Positions 1 to 8,560 of a stretch of 44,435 bases of DNA are shown one piece after another. Numbering within the stretch: position 1 is the first letter of the stretch; every line of letters begins with the position of its first letter. A program made the translations under genes and the position numbers. The DNA is taken from assembly GCA_016841765.1 (NCBI GenBank), contig JAENYN010000038.1:1-44435 (forward strand), written 5' to 3'. Under the pieces are notes generated by a model. It saw only the letters and a list, made by a program, of their open reading frames with translations. It was not told where the DNA came from and did no database searches. Source of the stretch: Guptibacillus hwajinpoensis (GTDB taxonomy: Bacteria; Bacillota; Bacilli; Bacillales; Bacillaceae_O).

Positions 1-102
1 ACGAACTTGTTTTTTCAGCTTAACTGATTATTAGTAAACAGTATTACGTTGAATATAAATTGTCCGTCTCTAGCATGACTTATTTAGTTATGTCCCAACC
101 TC
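1..102 (-). repeat. Dispersed repeat, left copy (inverted relative to right end)
   Basis: This stretch matches the reverse complement of 44294-44395 over its whole length with only scattered mismatches. Shared landmarks are the ACGAACTTGTTTTTT start, ACTGATTATTAGTAAACAGTA in the middle (two blocks either side of a few differences) and TGTCCCAACCTC at the end. It lies outside any gene. The repeat probably continues beyond the left edge of the window. Confidence 0.85.
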
Positions 103-212
103 TCTATCTATACATATGCTCTTCGTATCAACAAGGCCGCATATCCATAATAGCCTTCTTTTTCTTGCATTTATTTTGTCAAATCCCTGTGTCAAAAATG
201 CGGTTTTATATA

Positions 213-241
213 TTGCAAAGAAGAAGAAGACAGAGTATACT
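213..241 (+). promoter_or_regulatory. SigA-type promoter for speD
   Basis: TTGCAA (213-218) and TATACT (236-241) are separated by exactly 17 bases, upstream of the structured speD leader. Transcription would start near 248 and give a 5' leader of about 130 bases. Confidence 0.6.
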
Positions 242-247
242 ATGTTT

Positions 248-377
248 CGTACTTGAAAAAGCGGGTGACCATAGTATTACTTAAAGGGTTAGGACCTCTT
301 CGGACTAACTTTCCCCCGTGGTAATCACTACTCACCTGGCCGATTCTTCAAATTTTTTCACAGGGGGGAACGCACTC
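248..377 (+). promoter_or_regulatory. Structured 5' leader of speD with potential SD-sequestering pseudoknot
   Basis: A long stem pairs GGTGA (264-268) with TCACC (332-336) and then TAGTATTAC (272-280) with GTAATCACTA (321-330, one bulged C). Inside it a hairpin pairs GTTAG (288-292) with CTAAC (305-309), closed further by CC/GG around a TCTTC loop. The segment TTCCCCC (311-317), lying between the hairpin and the 3' arm of the stem, is perfectly complementary to GGGGGAA (364-370), which is the speD ribosome binding site. Pairing of the two would make a pseudoknot that hides the site. I do not recognise it as a known riboswitch class. The folding is read from the sequence; the regulatory role is inference. 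Confidence 0.55.
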
Positions 378-761
378 ATGGATACTATGGGTCGTCATGT
401 AATTCGTGAATTATGGGGATGCGATACTGAAAAGCTGAATGATATGAAACTGATTGAAGAACTTTTTGTGAATGCTGCTTTACAAGCAGGTGCAGAAGTG
501 CGGGAGGTTGCGTTTCATAAGTTTGCCCCGCATGGAGTGAGTGGTGTCGTCATCATCTCCGAATCCCATCTGACTATTCACAGCTTTCCGGAGCACGGCT
601 ATGCGAGTATTGATGTTTATACATGCGGCGACCGCATCGATCCGAATGTTGCTGCCGATTTCATAACCGAAGGCCTGGAAGCTAAAACAATTGAAAATCT
701 TGAAGTGCCAAGAGGCATGGGGCCTGTCAAAGTGGCAAGCACAAATGTCAAAGCACTTTAA
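378..761 (+). CDS. speD: S-adenosylmethionine decarboxylase proenzyme
   Basis: SpeD decarboxylates S-adenosylmethionine to supply the aminopropyl group for spermidine synthesis in the cytosol. The protein has 127 residues, close to the B. subtilis enzyme (also called SpeH). It is made as a proenzyme that cleaves itself at Glu62-Ser63 in the [10 protein letters not shown] motif, turning Ser63 into the pyruvoyl cofactor. His68 (processing) and Cys83 (YTCGDRIDP) are present. The ATG at 378 is chosen because the family begins MDTMGRHVI and a GGGGGG ribosome binding site lies 9 bases upstream; the frame is open from 318 but without support. It is a single-gene unit with a promoter, structured leader and terminator. 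It sits upstream of nrdR-dnaB, as in B. subtilis. Confidence 0.95.
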   Translation: MDTMGRHVIRELWGCDTEKLNDMKLIEELFVNAALQAGAEVREVAFHKFAPHGVSGVVIISESHLTIHSFPEHGYASIDVYTCGDRIDPNVAADFITEGLEAKTIENLEVPRGMGPVKVASTNVKAL

Positions 762-778
762 ATGATAGGATAAGAGGC

Positions 779-812
779 AAAAGAGATGTGTGAAGATGCA
801 TCTCTTTTTTTT
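779..812 (+). terminator. Intrinsic terminator of speD
   Basis: AAGAGATG (781-788) pairs with CATCTCTT (799-806) around a 10-base loop and is followed by a run of T. Confidence 0.85.
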
Positions 813-894
813 CACTTTTCAAAAGAGTGCAGCTGCCGCTATGCCTGGATGGCAGCTATGCTGATTACATATTTTCGGAAGGTGGAATTGGTCA

Positions 895-1296
895 ATGAGC
901 ATAAAACAGACGTTGGCAAAGTATGCCGGCAAGAATGCTGAAACAAGTGAAAAGCACCCGGCAGAATCGCTAAGGACCCACTATTATAAAACGAAACAGG
1001 AGGAGGCCTTCTGGGCTATCAGGAACATCCTGTCTGCAATGGACGGCACTGTCATCCGCGGTGAATCAAAGGAACGCGGTGAGATCAGTGCCGATCTGGA
1101 TAATGGCAAAGCCTTTCTTGTTGCCACGGCAGTGACGGTAAAGCCTTTTCGGACAGCGGTCGATTTTTCTGTTTCAATGAATTCGTCAATCGTTCCCTTA
1201 AGCTTTGGTTATCCGTGGGCAAAGATTGAATTTTTATATCGTGAGCTAAACAAAGAATTATCTTTTATCGGCACGGGATTGGCAGACAAGCTGTAG
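895..1296 (+). CDS. Conserved small cytosolic protein of unknown function
   Basis: This is a 133-residue soluble protein with no signal peptide or membrane segment. A GGAAGGTGG ribosome binding site precedes the ATG. It lies between speD and nrdR, where some Bacillaceae carry a small uncharacterised cytosolic protein. The pattern in the second half (a DGTVIRGESKERGEIS-like strand, hydrophobic strands, then an aromatic-rich helix ending FLYRELNKEL) loosely recalls the DUF1499 fold, but no diagnostic motif confirms this. I do not recognise a function. Codon use looks like that of the neighbours and the frame is clean, so it is very probably a real gene. Confidence 0.7.
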   Translation: MSIKQTLAKYAGKNAETSEKHPAESLRTHYYKTKQEEAFWAIRNILSAMDGTVIRGESKERGEISADLDNGKAFLVATAVTVKPFRTAVDFSVSMNSSIVPLSFGYPWAKIEFLYRELNKELSFIGTGLADKL

Positions 1297-1310
1297 TATA
1301 GGAGGGCAAA

Positions 1311-1349
1311 ATGGACTTGTGCCCGTTTCGCAATTTCTTTATCATATAA
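1311..1349 (+). CDS. Possible 12-residue leader peptide ahead of nrdR
   Basis: A short frame encoding [12 protein letters not shown] starts at an ATG with a strong ribosome binding site (TATAGGAGGG, five bases from GGAGG to the start). It ends inside a stem-loop (CAATTTCTT 1331-1339 with AAGAAATTG 1353-1361) that lies directly before the nrdR ribosome binding site. It could be a translated leader whose ribosome position affects the stem. The signal is small and could be chance. Confidence 0.3.
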   Translation: MDLCPFRNFFII

Positions 1350-1386
1350 AGTAAGAAATTGTCGTATGACGTTTGGAGTGAGGAAG

Positions 1387-1851
1387 ATGCGCTGTCCTAA
1401 TTGCCAGCATAACGGCACCCGTGTTCTTGATTCGAGGCCGGTGGAAGACGGAAGATCCATCCGGAGAAGAAGGGAATGCGAACAATGCAATTACCGCTTT
1501 ACGACATTCGAGAAGGTCGAAGAAATCCCGCTTATTGTTGTGAAGAAGGAAGGGACCCGGGAAGAATTCAGCCGGGAGAAAATTCTTCGCGGGCTTATAA
1601 AAGCATGTGAAAAACGGCCTGTTCCCCTGCAAAAAATTGAAGACATCACACATGAAGTCGAGCGGGAGCTTCGCAACCAGGGTGTATCCGAAGTGAAGAG
1701 TGAAGACATCGGTTCGATGGTGATGGATCGGCTGGCAAGAGTGGATGAAGTCGCATATGTCCGCTTTGCTTCAGTATACCGTCAATTTAAAGATGTGAAT
1801 GTGTTTTTGGAGGAGTTAAAAGACTTGATTAACCGGACAGATGAAAGCTGA
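1387..1851 (+). CDS. nrdR: Transcriptional repressor NrdR
   Basis: NrdR represses ribonucleotide reductase genes when its ATP-cone senses dATP/ATP. The 154-residue protein has an N-terminal zinc ribbon with Cys3, Cys6, Cys31 and Cys34, followed by the basic [12 protein letters not shown] stretch and an ATP-cone (about residues 49-139) with the [17 protein letters not shown] signature. The start at 1387 matches family members beginning M-R/K-CP-CQH and has GGAG eight bases upstream; an in-frame ATG at 1366 is not needed. It sits directly before dnaB-dnaI, the usual Bacillus arrangement linking dNTP supply and replication initiation genes. Length and motifs are complete. Confidence 0.95.
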   Translation: MRCPNCQHNGTRVLDSRPVEDGRSIRRRRECEQCNYRFTTFEKVEEIPLIVVKKEGTREEFSREKILRGLIKACEKRPVPLQKIEDITHEVERELRNQGVSEVKSEDIGSMVMDRLARVDEVAYVRFASVYRQFKDVNVFLEELKDLINRTDES

Positions 1852-2050
1852 TTGGTTCAGTACAACCCCTGCAACTGCGGCAGCCGGACATCCTCTGGCG
1901 GATTTGTTAAAAGCCTGATGAAAAGGGCCATATATGATGAGAAATTTCAATTGGAACGGGGCGGAGGCAGCTTGTGAAATTCTGCATGCGGCCCGCTTTT
2001 CATTTGAATCGGAAAGGTCAATCAAAATGAGTGAAGAAGGAGCATCAAGC

Positions 2051-3457
2051 ATGGGAGAACATCACTGGCAAAACCTGCTGCCCGTCGACCGTTATCAGGT
2101 GAAAACGAACGGCAGCCCTACAGACGATGAGATGTTGACAGTCACCCGCCTTTACCTTCCCTTGATCGGCAGTGAAGCCTTCAGCCTGTATATGGTCCTG
2201 AAGGCTGATGTTGACTCTTTCCGCTGCTGGGGAGATGAGGGAGCCCATGTGTCGCTGATGAGCATGACAGGCCAGGATATGAAACAGCTTTTTGAAGCCA
2301 GGAAGACACTGGAGGGAATCGGCCTCTTGCAGACATACCTCCGCACTGAAAAAGATGTTCGCCATTATGTATATGAATTGCAGCCGCCGCTTTCTCCCAA
2401 TCAATTTTTCACAGATGGCATGTTGAATGTCTACTTATATAATAAACTTGGAAAAACAACCTTCCATAAAATCAAAAGGGATATGGTGGTCGAATCCCTT
2501 GCTGAAGAGGGCTTTGAACAGGTCACTCACAGTTTCAACGAAGTGTTCACTTCTTTGAACCCTTCAGAACTTCTCCAAAAGGCCGGATCGGAAATGGAAG
2601 GGGCATTCGAGCTGCAGGGCGCAAATAAAGAATACAAAAGCAAAGCGGACGGAGGCGTTTCGTTCGGCCCGGCCGACTTTGATTTTGACTTTCTCCTTGC
2701 CGGTATTTCAGATCAATTTCTTCCTCAAAAAGCCTTCACAACAACAGTGAAAGATGCGATTATTAAAGTTGCCTATATTTATAACATCCCTGAGATGGAC
2801 ATGCAGCAGGTCGTCCTGAATTCAATTGATTTAAACACTGACCAGATTAGCATTGAACAGCTCAGGAAAGAGGCAAGTTCATGGTACCAGACGAGGCATG
2901 GCGGCGGCCTGCCTGACCTTGTGCGCAGGAAACAGCCCGCCAAATACCGCACCGGCACGGACGCGCCCGCTACGGAAGAAGAGAAGAAGATCCGATACTG
3001 GGAAGAAAGTTCGCCATATCAGGTTATCAAGGATATTTCCGGCGGCGAACCTTCAGCAGCAGATTTAAAATTAGTGGAAGACATCATGTTCAAGCAGAAG
3101 CTCCTCCCGGGCGTCATGAATGTCCTGCTGGAATTTGTCATGCTCAAGCATGATATGAAACTAACTAAAAGCTATATCGAAAAAGTGGCCTCACACTGGG
3201 CCCGCAAAAACATAAAAACGGTAAAAGAAGCAATGGCATATGCAAGAGCAGAACACCAACGAACACAGACAGAGCAGACGGAAAAGAAAAACCGTGCATC
3301 AAGAAAGAAAACGATCCGTACGGAAATGCTGCCTGACTGGCTGAAAAAGCAGGAAAATAAACAGTCGAAGGCAGAAGAAACAGCTGATTCGGACTCCTTT
3401 GATGAAGAGCGGAAAAAGCTTGAAGAAAGCCTCCGTGAATTTAAAAAAGAAAATTAG
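2051..3457 (+). CDS. dnaB: Replication initiation and membrane attachment protein DnaB
   Basis: In Bacillus, DnaB is not the helicase but a helicase-loading co-factor that acts with DnaD and DnaI at oriC and in PriA-dependent restart, and attaches origins to the membrane. The protein has 468 residues (B. subtilis 472). It starts MGEHHWQNLLPVD, like the MADYWKDVLPVD start of the B. subtilis protein. The N-terminal winged-helix region is followed by a C-terminal DnaD/DnaB_II-type region (about 290-420) with the YW motif (RYWEESSPYQVIKD), then a charged Lys/Glu tail. AAGGAG lies eight bases before the ATG. The frame is open upstream to 1934, but that extension lacks family similarity. dnaI follows after 39 bases. 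Confidence 0.93.
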   Translation: MGEHHWQNLLPVDRYQVKTNGSPTDDEMLTVTRLYLPLIGSEAFSLYMVLKADVDSFRCWGDEGAHVSLMSMTGQDMKQLFEARKTLEGIGLLQTYLRTEKDVRHYVYELQPPLSPNQFFTDGMLNVYLYNKLGKTTFHKIKRDMVVESLAEEGFEQVTHSFNEVFTSLNPSELLQKAGSEMEGAFELQGANKEYKSKADGGVSFGPADFDFDFLLAGISDQFLPQKAFTTTVKDAIIKVAYIYNIPEMDMQQVVLNSIDLNTDQISIEQLRKEASSWYQTRHGGGLPDLVRRKQPAKYRTGTDAPATEEEKKIRYWEESSPYQVIKDISGGEPSAADLKLVEDIMFKQKLLPGVMNVLLEFVMLKHDMKLTKSYIEKVASHWARKNIKTVKEAMAYARAEHQRTQTEQTEKKNRASRKKTIRTEMLPDWLKKQENKQSKAEETADSDSFDEERKKLEESLREFKKEN

Positions 3458-3496
3458 GCCAACTGCGGCCAACTAAGTGAAGGCAGGTGATCCGGC

Positions 3497-4429
3497 ATGG
3501 AGCCGATACAGGACTCTTTTAAAAAACTGCTGCAAAACCCTTCTTTTAAAAAAGAATATGCTCAACTGAAAAATTCCGTACTGGCAAATCCGGATGTTAA
3601 ACTGTTTCTTGATTATCATAAAACAGCCATCAGCACTGAGACAATCGATCGGAGCTTGATGAAACTTTACGAATACACAACGCAAAACCGGGATTGCAGC
3701 GGATGTGAGAGCCTGGATCGCTGTGGGAATCTGATGCCGGGTTTCGAGCCTGTTCTCGTTCTTCGGGACCGTTATATTGATATTGCCTACGAACCATGTC
3801 CAAGAAAGCGCCTGGAGGATGAAAAAAGGAAGCAATCGAGACTGATAAAAAGCATGGCCGTTCCGCGTGATGTCCTGGAAGCTTCGATGTCATCTCTTGA
3901 ACTTGATGATCCAGGGCGGTTTGAAGCGATCAAAAAAGCGCGTGACTTTGTGAAACAGTACAATGAGGGAACGGAATGGAAGGGCTTATTCTTCCATGGG
4001 CCGTTCGGTGTCGGAAAGACATACTTTCTCGGAGCCATCGCCAATGCACTTGCCGAAAAAGGAATTTCTTCCATGATCGTATATACGCCGGAACTTATCC
4101 GCGAAATTAAAGGAGCAATGTCTGATGGGACGTTGAACCAAAAGCTTGATACAATCAAACAGGCAGCCGTTCTGATGTTTGATGATATCGGCGCCGAATC
4201 GATGACAAGCTGGATGCGTGATGAAGTGCTCGGTCCGATTCTTCAATACAGGATGATGGAAAAACTGCCCACCTTTTTCACATCTAATGCCAACTTCGAA
4301 GAACTCGCCCACCATTTTACATATACACAGCGTGGGGAAGTGGAAGAATTGAAATCAGCCAGAATCATGGAGAGGATCCGCTACCTCGCAAAGCCGGTCG
4401 AAGTAGGCGGCAGAAACAGGCGCAATTAA
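3497..4429 (+). CDS. dnaI: Primosomal protein / helicase loader DnaI
   Basis: DnaI is the AAA+ ATPase that loads the replicative helicase DnaC onto DNA, working with DnaB and DnaD. The protein has 310 residues. The N-terminal domain carries cysteines 67, 70, 76 and 101 (DCSGC, RCGN, EPCPRK), candidates for the zinc site of the family. The C-terminal AAA+ domain has Walker A GPFGVGKT (168-175), Walker B VLMFDD (225-230) and the basic RIMERIRYL segment near the end. AGGTGAT precedes the ATG. It is the last gene of the nrdR-dnaB-dnaI cluster and is followed by a terminator. Confidence 0.95.
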   Translation: MEPIQDSFKKLLQNPSFKKEYAQLKNSVLANPDVKLFLDYHKTAISTETIDRSLMKLYEYTTQNRDCSGCESLDRCGNLMPGFEPVLVLRDRYIDIAYEPCPRKRLEDEKRKQSRLIKSMAVPRDVLEASMSSLELDDPGRFEAIKKARDFVKQYNEGTEWKGLFFHGPFGVGKTYFLGAIANALAEKGISSMIVYTPELIREIKGAMSDGTLNQKLDTIKQAAVLMFDDIGAESMTSWMRDEVLGPILQYRMMEKLPTFFTSNANFEELAHHFTYTQRGEVEELKSARIMERIRYLAKPVEVGGRNRRN

Positions 4430-4464
4430 TTAGTATGGCCAACAGCCAAAAATGGAAAATGAAG

Positions 4465-4526
4465 CCGGGAATCAGCTGAAACATGGAAGGGCCGCCAGTC
4501 CTTCCTTCGACTGATACCGGTTTTTT
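4465..4526 (+). terminator. Branched intrinsic terminator after dnaI
   Basis: An outer stem pairs CCGG..ATCAG (4465-4475) with CTGAT.CCGG (4511-4520). An inner hairpin pairs GGAAGG (4485-4490) with CCTTCC (4500-4505). Six T follow. The two-tier shape is unusual, but the T run supports termination. Confidence 0.75.
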
Positions 4527-4570
4527 GTGTTGTTGGCTGTGTTAAAGCTCAATGTTGATTTTTTACACTA

Positions 4571-4699
4571 GTTGATTGGAGTGGAAGGTGCGAGACTCCT
4601 GCGGGACTAGCGGGACAGGTGAGACCCCGCAAGAGCGATAGCGATGAGGAGGCTCACCGCCCGCCCCGCGGAAAGCGAGTACCTGCAACGGAAATCAAC
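4571..4699 (+). repeat. Intergenic repeat type A (GC-rich, inverted-repeat ends)
   Basis: The block runs from GTTGATTGGAGTGG to CGGAAATCAAC. Its ends are imperfect inverted repeats (GTTGATT / AATCAAC), and it contains an internal stem GGTGAG / CTCACC. I recognise this as a repeat common in intergenic regions of many Bacillaceae genomes (gcgagactcctgcggg and ggaaagcgag cores). It encodes nothing visible. The last 40 bases of the window look like the beginning of another copy on the other strand. Confidence 0.75.
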
Positions 4700-4721
4700 A
4701 CTAGCGTTTAACAGAGCCTTG

Positions 4722-4892
4722 TTGTTAAGGAAAAATGATAAAATTTTTGCTTTGAGGATAAAAGGCGGGAAGGGAGTCATCCAGTTCCAGGCGCCAGCGG
4801 CTATCGTCATAAGCGGTGATCCCCTCCGGAAGGAAAGGCGGGTACCCCCGCTTATGCGTACGCCGCTAAGCGGGCGCCGTGCGCTTTTGTTT
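4722..4892 (+). repeat. Intergenic repeat type B, copy 1
   Basis: The conserved order is an AT-rich entry (AAATGATAAAAT...GGATAAAA), the core GGGAGTCATCCAG, CCAGCGGCTATCGTCATAAGC, a CTCCGGAAGGAAAGG centre, GCTTATGCGTACGCCGCTAAGCG and a GTGCGCTTTTG end. The CATAAGC and GCTTATG arms make a long imperfect hairpin. Similar copies lie at 10841, 14548-14872, 32971 and 40770. Between this copy and ytxC (4893-5120) I see only an unassigned GC-rich stretch with no supported gene. Confidence 0.8.
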
Positions 4893-5136
4893 ATTGTCCA
4901 GAAAAACGGATAGATGCGAGTTCGGTTTGGCCACACTTAGTTGGAGGCACGGCCATTTCAGAGGTACATACCCATTTCGGCGGGAAAGGTCGAGTAACCT
5001 GGCCGCAGTAAATGTGGATTGACTTACTTTTTTTATACATCATTCTATATCTTGAAATTGTTTTATGTTTAATGGACATGTTTCTTTCCTCTGCCCCATA
5101 TAATGTAACAGTTAACCGCCAGAAGGAGGGGGAAGC

Positions 5137-5985
5137 TTGCTCGCCATACAGTTTGAAAATAAAGTCGATGCAGCGCTTTTATATGCAAAGCTGCAGCAAA
5201 ATTGTGTTAAATATCCCGAATATGCAGATGATATAAAATACCTGTACAGCAAGGTGACCATCCAGGAGCCCTCCCGCAATCCTGACCAGTGGATGCATGC
5301 CTTTTTAATCCCTTCTATTGCTGAGTTCATTATCCAGGCCTATGAAGAATGCTGGATGGCTGAAATCATTGAACAAAGGTTTTTATTTAAAAGCATTGAA
5401 GAGCAAGAACAAATTGTCGCAATCGCCCGTTCGATCATCGCTGGAGAAAAAAGAGATATTCCGATCCAGGGAATCCCATCCGAAAAAGACAGGATTGTGC
5501 TCGTGCGAGATGCCTTAACAAAAATTTTTACCGATACGCCGGTTTTTTCCTTTGAATCTTTTGTGCGATTCCGTCTGCGCGAATATAGGGATAGACTGCA
5601 TAAATATGTGGAAGCTGCCATTGATGAATTTAAAATGGAGCAGGAGTATCAAGATTTCATCGAAAATGCCAGGCGCTATGTCGGCTGCAAGCAGGCGGCG
5701 GCCGCTGTCGTCCACCTTATCCACGGGCGAAAGGTTCTTTTTTTTGACTCCGAATGGAAGCCGATACGGCAGGCTGACGTGCTCGAGCCGGTGGAGGAAC
5801 AATTTATCAGGGATCAGCATCTGGATCCGTCCACATTTGTCATTGCGCCTTTGCTGTCACTTGTCCCGCAGAAGATCATCATTTACACAGACCAAATCGA
5901 TCATGGAATCGTTCGGACTGTCCAGAACATCTTTGAAGAGCGGGTTTTAATCCTTCCGCGGCAAAAAAATCCGCTAAATATTTAA
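5137..5985 (+). CDS. ytxC: Sporulation-associated protein YtxC-like
   Basis: A 282-residue soluble protein of the YtxC family, described as a putative sporulation protein in Bacillaceae, of unknown biochemical role. It has no signal peptide. The centre carries a basic helix (ESFVRFRLREYRDRLHKYVEAAIDEF) and the C-terminal part alternates strands and helices (KIIIYTDQIDH...NIFEERVLIL). Translation starts at TTG, supported by AAGGAGG seven bases upstream and by the lack of any other good start. The position just before thrS matches B. subtilis, but ytxB, which lies next to it there, is absent here; a ytxB-like gene appears at 11390 instead. Confidence 0.85.
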   Translation: MLAIQFENKVDAALLYAKLQQNCVKYPEYADDIKYLYSKVTIQEPSRNPDQWMHAFLIPSIAEFIIQAYEECWMAEIIEQRFLFKSIEEQEQIVAIARSIIAGEKRDIPIQGIPSEKDRIVLVRDALTKIFTDTPVFSFESFVRFRLREYRDRLHKYVEAAIDEFKMEQEYQDFIENARRYVGCKQAAAAVVHLIHGRKVLFFDSEWKPIRQADVLEPVEEQFIRDQHLDPSTFVIAPLLSLVPQKIIIYTDQIDHGIVRTVQNIFEERVLILPRQKNPLNI

Positions 5986-6003
5986 AAAGGTCGGCAACGT
6001 CAC

Positions 6004-6032
6004 TTGATTTTGCCGGCCATTCTTCATATAAT
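6004..6032 (+). promoter_or_regulatory. SigA-type promoter for thrS
   Basis: TTGATT (6004-6009) and TATAAT (6027-6032) are 17 bases apart and stand before the T-box leader. The -35 region overlaps the 3' arm of a GC-rich inverted repeat (GGTCGGCAA / TTGCCGGCC, 5989-6018) just after ytxC, which may help end ytxC transcription. Confidence 0.6.
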
Positions 6033-6038
6033 TCTTAC

Positions 6039-6299
6039 ATAGAATAACAATTGACGATGACTTGTTATGACGAGGACATGAGGCATTATTACGGTTTGCA
6101 GAGAGGGGAGCCTTGGCTGGAAGCTCCCTAACACGGATAATCCCTTACCCCCTCCGAACTTCAGCAGTGAACTTGCCAGTAGCTGCTGACGGCCAGTGCC
6201 GTTATCACTTCAAGCCGCCCGCTTCGTTTGACAGTTGCGGGAACCAGGGTGGAACCGCGAGTACAGCACTCGTCCCTTTTTCAGGGACGGGTGTTTTTT
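6039..6299 (+). promoter_or_regulatory. T-box leader of thrS
   Basis: The T-box sequence AGGGTGGAACCGCG lies at 6246-6259 and is followed by a ten-pair terminator stem (CACTCGTCCC / GGGACGGGTG, 6267-6293) and a T run. Upstream, the apical stem GGGAGC / GCTCCC after AGAGAG fits stem I. An ACC triplet at 6147-6149 is a candidate threonine specifier, but its place in the loop is not proved. Uncharged tRNA-Thr would stabilise the antiterminator and allow thrS transcription. Confidence 0.88.
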
Positions 6300-6412
6300 A
6301 TTTTCAGTAACACCAGGCTTGCCGATAAACGAGCACTCTGTCAGACGGATTGTCATTCAGGGATCCGCAATAAATATTCGCAAGGCTAAACGAAAAAGGA
6401 GTGGAAGGAAAA

Positions 6413-8353
6413 ATGGCAGAGAACATTAAAGTGACGTTTCCTGATGGAGCTGTGAAGGAGTTTCCGCAGGGGACAACAGCAGAAGACATTGCGGCTTCCA
6501 TCAGCCCCGGATTGAAGAAAAAAACACTTGCCGCAAAATATAACGGCAAACTTGTTGATTTGCGCAGCGGGCTTACAGGCGATGGTGAGATTGAGCTCAT
6601 CACTCCAGGTTCGGATGAAGCGCTCGAAGTTTTGCGCCACAGCACCGCCCACTTGATGGCACAGGCAGTCAAGCGGCTGTATGATGACGTCAAGCTTGGC
6701 GTCGGGCCGGTAATCGAAGGCGGTTTCTATTACGATATCGATATGGAACATAAGTTGACGCCTGAAGACCTGCCGCTTATTGAAAAGGAAATGAAAAAAA
6801 TAGTGGATGAAAATCTTCAGGTGGAATGTGAAGAGGTATCCCGCAAGAAGGCAAAAGACATCTATCGTGAAATAGGTGATGACCTGAAGCTCGAGCTGAT
6901 TGACGCCATACCTGAAGGGGAGAATATCACCCTATACAGGCAGGGTGAATTTTTCGACCTTTGCCGCGGGCCGCATGTGCCGTCCACTTCAAAAATCAAA
7001 GTATTCAAGCTGATGAACATCTCCGGTGCCTACTGGCGCGGCGACAGCGACAACAAAATGCTGCAGCGCATTTACGGAACTGCTTTTTTCAAACAATCAG
7101 AGTTGGAGGAACACCTCCACCTCCTCGAAGAAGCAAAAGAGCGTGACCACCGTAAACTTGGCAAGGAACTTGAACTGTTCACAGTATCCCAGAAAGTAGG
7201 TCAGGGCCTTCCGCTTTGGCTGCCGAAAGGGGCGACAATCCGCCGCATCATCGAACGTTACATCGTTGATATCGAGGAGCGTCTCGGCTATAACCATGTG
7301 TACACCCCTGTTCTCGGAAGTGTCGATCTTTATAAAACTTCCGGCCACTGGGATCATTACCAGGAAGATATGTTCCCGGCGATGGAGATGGATAACGAAC
7401 AGCTTGTCCTTCGCCCGATGAACTGTCCGCATCACATGATGGTCTATAAAAACCAACTTCACAGCTACCGGAATTTGCCGGTGCGCATCGCTGAACTCGG
7501 CACTATGCACCGATATGAAATGTCAGGGGCCCTTGCCGGCCTGCAGCGTGTCCGTGCCATGACACTGAACGATGCCCACATTTTCGCCCGTCCGGACCAG
7601 CTTAAGGATGAATTCATCCGTGTCGTTCATTTGGTCCAGGCGGTTTATAAAGACTTCGGCATCAACGATTACTACTTCCGCCTGTCTTATCGTGATCCGG
7701 AAGATAAGAAAAAATATGTGGACAATGATGAAATGTGGGAAAAAGCCCAGGAAATGCTGAAGGAAGCGATGGATGATCTCGGTGTTGACTATGTGGAAGC
7801 TGAAGGTGAAGCTGCTTTTTACGGCCCTAAGCTTGATGTCCAGGTGAAAACGGCTCTCGGCAAAGACGAAACACTGTCGACTGTCCAGCTTGACTTCCAC
7901 CTGCCGGAACGATTCGACCTGACCTATATAGGCGAAGACGGCAAAGAACACCGGCCGGTCGTCATCCACCGCGGTGTCGTGTCGACAATGGAACGGTTCG
8001 TCGCCTTCCTGATCGAAGAGTACAAAGGCGCTTTCCCGACATGGCTTGCACCTGTGCAGGCCCGCGTCATCCCGGTTTCCGTCGATGCCCATCTTGATTA
8101 TGCACGCAAAGTCCAGGAAAAATTGCAGTTTGAGGGAATCAGGGTTGAAGTGGATGAGCGCGATGAAAAAATCGGTTATAAAATCCGGGAAGCCCAGGTT
8201 CAAAAAATCCCTTATGCCCTTGTTGTAGGCGACAAGGAAATCGAAAACGATGCAGTCAATGTAAGGAAATACGGCGAACAAAAATCCGAAACCGTTGAAC
8301 TTGATTCCTTCATGAATGCCATCAAAGCCGAAATCAACAACAAAAGCAGATGA
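6413..8353 (+). CDS. thrS: Threonine-tRNA ligase
   Basis: ThrRS charges tRNA-Thr with threonine and edits misacylated serine. The 646-residue class II enzyme has an N-terminal TGS domain (about 1-63), the editing domain with HxxxH (His76, His80) and CRGPHVPST, the catalytic core with motif 2 (MHRYEMSGA), zinc-site elements ([21 protein letters not shown]) and motif 3 ([12 protein letters not shown]), and a C-terminal anticodon-binding domain. The start at 6413 gives [12 protein letters not shown], matching the family, with AAAAAGGAG upstream. The in-frame GTG at 6401 overlaps that ribosome binding site and is rejected. It is controlled by the T-box leader and forms a single-gene transcript. 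Confidence 0.97.
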   Translation: MAENIKVTFPDGAVKEFPQGTTAEDIAASISPGLKKKTLAAKYNGKLVDLRSGLTGDGEIELITPGSDEALEVLRHSTAHLMAQAVKRLYDDVKLGVGPVIEGGFYYDIDMEHKLTPEDLPLIEKEMKKIVDENLQVECEEVSRKKAKDIYREIGDDLKLELIDAIPEGENITLYRQGEFFDLCRGPHVPSTSKIKVFKLMNISGAYWRGDSDNKMLQRIYGTAFFKQSELEEHLHLLEEAKERDHRKLGKELELFTVSQKVGQGLPLWLPKGATIRRIIERYIVDIEERLGYNHVYTPVLGSVDLYKTSGHWDHYQEDMFPAMEMDNEQLVLRPMNCPHHMMVYKNQLHSYRNLPVRIAELGTMHRYEMSGALAGLQRVRAMTLNDAHIFARPDQLKDEFIRVVHLVQAVYKDFGINDYYFRLSYRDPEDKKKYVDNDEMWEKAQEMLKEAMDDLGVDYVEAEGEAAFYGPKLDVQVKTALGKDETLSTVQLDFHLPERFDLTYIGEDGKEHRPVVIHRGVVSTMERFVAFLIEEYKGAFPTWLAPVQARVIPVSVDAHLDYARKVQEKLQFEGIRVEVDERDEKIGYKIREAQVQKIPYALVVGDKEIENDAVNVRKYGEQKSETVELDSFMNAIKAEINNKSR

Positions 8354-8410
8354 ACGTAAAAAAAACTGGCGGATCATGCGGATTACAATATAATAAGTAG
8401 CATTTTGAAT

Positions 8411-8449
8411 TCGAGTATGGAATTAGAGGGATTCCATACTCGATTTTTT
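8411..8449 (+). terminator. Terminator of thrS
   Basis: TCGAGTATGGAAT (8411-8423) pairs perfectly with ATTCCATACTCGA (8431-8443) around a seven-base loop, followed by six T. Confidence 0.92.
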
Positions 8450-8560
8450 GTTGATGTGCATTTATTCTTATTTCGTTAACGGGGCAGGATTGTTGAACAA
8501 GCATTGATTAAAATTTCTATTATTGTAATACTTGAAAGTAGATAAATCAGGAGGTATTAA

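Noticed and set aside
60-284. 74-codon open frame upstream of speD
   Set aside because: It begins inside the dispersed repeat, has no ribosome binding site and covers the speD promoter.
318-377. Upstream in-frame extension of speD
   Set aside because: The residues are foreign to the family, and the region is the structured leader; the site at 363-370 fits the ATG at 378.
1934-2050. N-terminal extension of DnaB
   Set aside because: It has no family similarity, and AAGGAG is correctly spaced for the ATG at 2051.
7523-8377. 284-codon frame opposite thrS
   Set aside because: It is a mirror of a highly conserved synthetase gene, with no ribosome binding site and Phe/Ile/Asp-rich composition typical of antisense reading.
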